A DNA stretch of 64,000 nt from Kocuria rosea (GTDB lineage Bacteria > Actinomycetota > Actinomycetes > Actinomycetales > Micrococcaceae): NCBI RefSeq assembly GCF_006094695.1, contig NZ_CP035103.1, positions 682,001 to 746,000 on the forward strand. The letters are read 5' to 3'. Under the pieces are notes generated by a model. The model saw only the letters and a program-made list of their open reading frames with translations. It searched no databases and had not been told where the DNA came from. A program made the position numbers and the translations under genes. Below, in pieces: positions 60,691-64,000 of the stretch (position 1 is the first letter of the stretch; each line of letters begins with the position of its first letter).

Positions 60691-61659
60691 ATGGGCACCA
60701 CCAAGTCGTTCGCGTCCTCGGCGGACCTCGGCGAGAAGCAGAAGACCCTCGAGATCCTGGCCGAGGGCGTCTACGCCCTCACGGCCGAGGGGGACCCGAA
60801 CATCGGGGCGATCGAGGGGGAGGACTTCCTGGTCTGCTTCGAGGCCCTGGCCACCCCCGTGGTGGCCGCCGAGTGGCTGACGGAGCTGCGGAAGCACACC
60901 GACAAGCCGATCCGCTACCTGGTGCTCTCCCACTACCACGCGGTGCGCGTGCTCGGCGCCTCGGCCTTCCACGCCGAGACGATCGTCGCCCACGAGAACA
61001 CCTACGACCTCATCGTGGAGCGCGGCAAGGAGGACTGGGCCTCCGAGTTCGGCCGCATGCCGCGCCTGGCCAAGGGCGCGGACACCGTCCCGGGCCTGAC
61101 CTGGCCCACGGTGACCTTCCGGGACAAGCTGACCATCGACCTCGGCGGGGACCGCGGGGACCTCGTGCTCCAGCACTTCGGCCGCGGCCACACCGAGGGC
61201 GACATCGTCGCCTGGCTGCCCCAGCAGAAGATCCTCTTCGCCGGGGACCTGGTCGAGGCCGAGGCCGCCCTCTACACCGGGGACGCCTTCCACCGCGACT
61301 GGGCGAGCCACACCCTCGACGCCGTCAAGGCGCTGGGTGCGGAGCAGCTCGTGGGCGGGCGCGGGGCGGTCTCGAGGGGCCGGGAGGCCGTGGACGCGGC
61401 GATCGAGCAGACCCGCCGCTTCCTGGACGTCATGATCGAGGAGGTCGGCACCGTCCAGAAGAACGGCGGGACGCTCAAGGACGCCTTCGAGGCCGTGCAC
61501 ACCGCCCTCTACGACGACTTCGGCCACTGGCCGATCTTCGAGCACTGCCTGCCCTTCGACGTCTCCCGGCTGTGGGACGAGCTCTCGGGCATCGAGCGGC
61601 CCGTCATCTGGACCGCCGAGCGCGACCGCGAGGTCTGGGACCAGCTCCAGAACGGCTGA
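60691..61659 (+). CDS. MBL-fold metallo-hydrolase-like protein with altered metal motif
   Basis: A 322-aa metallo-beta-lactamase-fold protein. The usual HxHxDH motif reads HYHAVR (His81, His83, then Val85 and Arg86 in place of Asp and His), while the later ligands His167 (GRGHTEGD) and Asp186 (FAGDLVEAE) are kept. It may bind one metal or a different one. Two bases downstream contexts link it to the FAD monooxygenase, 43 bp away in the same orientation. It may open a ring lactone or hydrolyse a thioester made by the monooxygenase; this is inference. Confidence 0.8.
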   Translation: MGTTKSFASSADLGEKQKTLEILAEGVYALTAEGDPNIGAIEGEDFLVCFEALATPVVAAEWLTELRKHTDKPIRYLVLSHYHAVRVLGASAFHAETIVAHENTYDLIVERGKEDWASEFGRMPRLAKGADTVPGLTWPTVTFRDKLTIDLGGDRGDLVLQHFGRGHTEGDIVAWLPQQKILFAGDLVEAEAALYTGDAFHRDWASHTLDAVKALGAEQLVGGRGAVSRGREAVDAAIEQTRRFLDVMIEEVGTVQKNGGTLKDAFEAVHTALYDDFGHWPIFEHCLPFDVSRLWDELSGIERPVIWTAERDREVWDQLQNG

Positions 61660-61702
61660 CCCGGTCCCCACGAGCAGCGACACGAGAACGAGGAGGGCGA
61701 CA

Positions 61703-63412
61703 GTGAGACGATTCGACTCCGGCAAGGTGCTGGTGCTCGGCAACGGGCCCGTGGGCCAGACCGCGGCGCTGCTGCTGGCGCGGTGGGGCATCCCCGTCAC
61801 GGTCCTGGACGCCCGCGCCGAGCGGGACCCCATCGGGTCCAAGGCGATCTGCCAGCAGCGCGACGTCCTGGAGGTCTGGGAGGCCGTGGGCGTGGGCCGG
61901 CAGGTGGCCGCCGAGGGCGTCACGTGGGACACCGCGCGCACCTTCTACCGGGAGAAGGAGCTGTTCGCCCAGCCCTTCCGGGACAGGGGGCAGTCCCCGT
62001 TCCCGCCGTTCGTGAACATCTCGCAGACCCGCACCGAGGAGCTGCTCGCGCAGAAGATCGCCGCCGAGCCGCTGATCGAGGAGGTCTGGGGCCACGAGAT
62101 CGTCTCGATCACCCAGGACGAGCGCTCCGTGACCGTGGTGTGCTCCTGCCGCGACGGGGGCCGGGCCGAGATCGTGGCCGACTACGCGATCGCCGCGCTC
62201 GGCTCGAAGGCGCGCTGGCTGCGCGACCAGCTCGGGGTGAGCTTCGACGGCCGCTCGTTCGAGGACAAGTTCCTGATCTGCGACATCCGGGCCGACATCC
62301 CCGGCTGGGCCACCGAGCGCCGCTTCTACTTCGACCCCGAGTGGAACCCCGGCCGGCAGGTGCTCATCCACCCGTGCCCGGACTCGACCTTCCGGATCGA
62401 CTGGCAGGTGCCCGGCGACTACGACCTCGACGCCGAGGAGGCCTCCGGGGCCCTCGACGCGAGGATCCGCCAGATCATCGGGGACACGGACTACGAGATC
62501 GTCTGGAAGTCCGTCTACCGCTTCCACGCCCGGCTGGCCTCCCGGATGCGGGTGGGCCGGGTGCTGCTGGCCGGGGACTGCGCGCACATCGTCTCCCCGT
62601 TCGGCGCCCGCGGGCTCAACTCGGGCGTGGGCGACGCCGAGAACGCCGCCTGGAAGCTGACCTCGGTGCTGCGCGGCAACGCCGATCCGGCGCTGCTGGA
62701 GTCCTACGACGTCGAGCGCCGCGCCGCCGCCGTCGAGAACCTCGAGGTCACCGAGGCCACCATGGACTTCCTCGTGCCCCGCACCGAGGAGCAGCTGGCC
62801 GAGCGGCTCGCCAAGCTCGAGCGGGCGATCGGCGACCCGGCCGCGTCCACCTACGTGGACTCCGGGCGCCTGGCCGAGCCCTTCTGGTACGTCGACTCCC
62901 CGCTCACCACCCCGCACCCCACCCGGACCTTCGCCGGGCGCCCGCCCAAGGGGGAGGTCCCCGACCCCGTCCCCGGCGTGCTGCTGCCGGACGTCCCGGT
63001 CGCCGTCCCGGGCATCGCCGCCGACCGCGTCCGCGAGCTCGCCCGCTTCGGGATCCTGCTCCTCACCGGCCCGGCGGTCGACCAGGAGCTCGTGCGCGGG
63101 ACCGCGCTCGCCGCCATCCGGTCCCCGCTGCGCCTGCACGCCATCGCGGACATCGACACCACCGGCAAGCTCGCCGAGGCGCTGAAGCCGGAGCCGACCG
63201 ACGTGTGGGTGATCCGCCCCGACTCGCACATCGCGGCCGTGGTGGACGGCACGGACCCCCGTGCGCTGAGCCGGGCCCTGCGGAACACCGTCGCCGCCCC
63301 CGGTTCGGAGGCGGCCCGGGTCCTCGCCGAGCGCGAGCGGCCGCCGGGGCCCCCCAGGCGGCGGGGCTCCGTGCCGGAGACCGTGCCCCAGGAGGTCGCC
63401 GCCGCCGGCTGA
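61703..63412 (+). CDS. FAD-dependent aromatic monooxygenase
   Basis: A 569-aa flavoprotein hydroxylase of the PF01494 family starting at GTG 61703 behind GAGGAGGG. FAD motifs: VLVLGNGPVGQTAALLLARWGIPVTVLDAR, the DG-like segment in the middle, and VLLAGDCAHIVSPFGARGLNSGVGDAENAAWKL. The C-terminal thioredoxin-like part resembles that of 3-(3-hydroxyphenyl)propionate and phenol hydroxylases. It hydroxylates an aromatic compound with NAD(P)H and O2. Its position next to the paa island suggests an aromatic acid or phenol feeding into central metabolism; the substrate is not determined. Confidence 0.85.
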   Translation: MRRFDSGKVLVLGNGPVGQTAALLLARWGIPVTVLDARAERDPIGSKAICQQRDVLEVWEAVGVGRQVAAEGVTWDTARTFYREKELFAQPFRDRGQSPFPPFVNISQTRTEELLAQKIAAEPLIEEVWGHEIVSITQDERSVTVVCSCRDGGRAEIVADYAIAALGSKARWLRDQLGVSFDGRSFEDKFLICDIRADIPGWATERRFYFDPEWNPGRQVLIHPCPDSTFRIDWQVPGDYDLDAEEASGALDARIRQIIGDTDYEIVWKSVYRFHARLASRMRVGRVLLAGDCAHIVSPFGARGLNSGVGDAENAAWKLTSVLRGNADPALLESYDVERRAAAVENLEVTEATMDFLVPRTEEQLAERLAKLERAIGDPAASTYVDSGRLAEPFWYVDSPLTTPHPTRTFAGRPPKGEVPDPVPGVLLPDVPVAVPGIAADRVRELARFGILLLTGPAVDQELVRGTALAAIRSPLRLHAIADIDTTGKLAEALKPEPTDVWVIRPDSHIAAVVDGTDPRALSRALRNTVAAPGSEAARVLAERERPPGPPRRRGSVPETVPQEVAAAG

Positions 63413-63490
63413 CGGCGGACCCGTGAGATCCTGGCGTCCTCATCGCAGACTCGAGCCGGCGCGTCCCGCCGGGGTCACCGGAGGTGCAGG

Positions 63491-63871
63491 ATGTCGTTCC
63501 AGGAGTCCATGGAGCTGGTCGGGGAGGCCGTCGACGTCGCCGGCGTGGTCGCCATCGTCGTCGGGACGGTGGTGGCGACCCTCCTGGCCGGGCGGGACCT
63601 GCTGGGGCGGGGGAGCGGGGAGCGCGACACCTACGAGAGCTACCGGCAGCGGCTCGGCCGTTCGATCCTGCTGGGCCTGGAGCTGCTCGTGGCCGCGGAC
63701 ATCATCAAGACCGTCGCCATCACCCCCACGTTCGAGTCGGTGGGGGTGCTGGCGCTCATCGTGGTCGTGCGGACCTTCCTCAGCTGGTCCCTCGAGCTCG
63801 AGATCAGCGGGCGGTGGCCGTGGCAGAAGAAGCAGGGCGAGGCGGCGCCCCTGCCCGAGCGCGCCGCGTAG
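63491..63871 (+). CDS. DUF1622 family membrane protein
   Basis: A 126-aa protein with three hydrophobic segments: VAGVVAIVVGTVVATLLAG, ILLGLELLVAADIIKTVAI and VLALIVVVRTFLSWSLELEI. YESYRQRLGRSILLGLELLVAADI is the DUF1622 hallmark. RBS GGAGGTG. Function unknown; not obviously linked to the monooxygenase. Confidence 0.82.
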   Translation: MSFQESMELVGEAVDVAGVVAIVVGTVVATLLAGRDLLGRGSGERDTYESYRQRLGRSILLGLELLVAADIIKTVAITPTFESVGVLALIVVVRTFLSWSLELEISGRWPWQKKQGEAAPLPERAA

Positions 63872-63893
63872 GCCCGCCGGGCCCCGGCCGGGC
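63872..63893. terminator. Hairpin after the DUF1622 gene
   Basis: GCCCG and CCGG arms pair with CCGG and CGGGC with one bulged base, just after the DUF1622 stop and before the convergent partial gene. Confidence 0.5.
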
Positions 63894-63895
63894 GC

Positions 63896-64000
63896 TCAGG
63901 CCTCGGGCGGGTACTCCTCCGGGCGCAGGTCCCGGCTGCACGGGACCCGGTGGCCGGGCACCAGCTGGTTGGCGGCCCGCGCCAGGCTGTCCCGGTGCCG
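63896..64000 (-). CDS. C-terminal end of an unidentified protein (start beyond window)
   Basis: An open frame of 34 codons runs from the right edge to a TGA at 63896-63898 and ends LRPEEYPPEA. It contains two motifs typical of protein rather than spacer (RAANQLVPGH, VPCSRDL) and normal codon use, but it is too short to assign to a family. Confidence 0.4.
   Translation of the reverse strand, partial: RHRDSLARAANQLVPGHRVPCSRDLRPEEYPPEA

Overview
The window is very GC-rich, densely coded actinobacterial DNA. Third codon positions are almost all G or C, GTG starts and 4-bp GTGA/ATGA overlaps are frequent, and long GC hairpins sit between convergent genes. Gene content (actinobacterial paa island with a TetR regulator, fba next to a DUF3151 gene, DUF3830, a MalT-like LuxR regulator) suggests Micrococcaceae, perhaps a Kocuria- or Arthrobacter-like organism; the genus is an inference. 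I see no rRNA, tRNA, insertion sequence, prophage or CRISPR array, so this looks like chromosomal backbone with catabolic islands.

Layout. 1-2.6 kb: end of a GH65 disaccharide phosphorylase overlapping recQ. 2.6-5.3 kb: molybdate uptake, a small HTH-TOBE regulator followed by modABC. 5.4-7.4 kb: acyl-CoA dehydrogenase and an HSD10-like dehydrogenase. 7.4-10.3 kb: housekeeping genes pyrE, trmH-family methyltransferase, fba, DUF3151. 10.4-14.7 kb: amide/dicarboxylate catabolic island (two maleate-isomerase-like paralogues, amidase, DUF3830 protein, GntR-FCD regulator). 14.7-23.5 kb: membrane and regulatory genes: TRIC-type channel, an AI-2E transporter remnant, cardiolipin synthase, a PLDc_N-SHOCT membrane protein overlapping a 939-aa LuxR regulator, a 4-TM protein and an Abhydrolase_9 protein. 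23.5-31.2 kb: nitrogen catabolism (class I aminotransferase, creatinase/ectoine-hydrolase-like M24 protein, succinate-semialdehyde dehydrogenase, class III aminotransferase, D-2-hydroxyacid dehydrogenase, alanine dehydrogenase). 31.2-33.8 kb: MarR/ABC exporter divergon. 33.8-37.4 kb: metF-metE behind a SAM-I riboswitch. 37.6-38.9 kb: ArsR-SRPBCC-VOC operon. 39-44.2 kb: amino-acid permease, purA, DUF202 pair, nitrilase-family amidase, DUF4190 protein. 44.2-46.2 kb: M13 peptidase. 46.3-60.5 kb: a complete phenylacetate (paa) degradation island. 60.7-63.9 kb: MBL-fold protein, FAD monooxygenase, DUF1622 protein, and the edge of one more gene.

How genes work together. PaaK activates phenylacetate, PaaABCDE epoxidises the ring, PaaG isomerises it, PaaZ opens and oxidises it, and PaaF/PaaH/PaaJ finish beta-oxidation; two hot-dog thioesterases can relieve CoA sequestration. 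Four similar operator sites (core CTGACCG-N2-CGTTCAG) sit at the promoters of these genes and of the MBL/FAD-monooxygenase pair, and the TetR gene inside the island is the natural PaaR. A second regulon is suggested by two near-identical palindromes (GATTGTCRACAATC), one in the racemase/amidase divergon at 12.0 kb and one in the aminotransferase/hydroxyacid-dehydrogenase divergon at 29.0 kb; the GntR-FCD protein at 14.1 kb is the likely binder. Together with the M24 hydrolase, semialdehyde dehydrogenase and alanine dehydrogenase, this looks like an uncharacterised amide or compatible-solute catabolic system, and it is the most interesting part of the window. Ten genes also show a -10-like hexamer 6-7 nt before the start codon with no proper leader, indicating widespread leaderless transcription.
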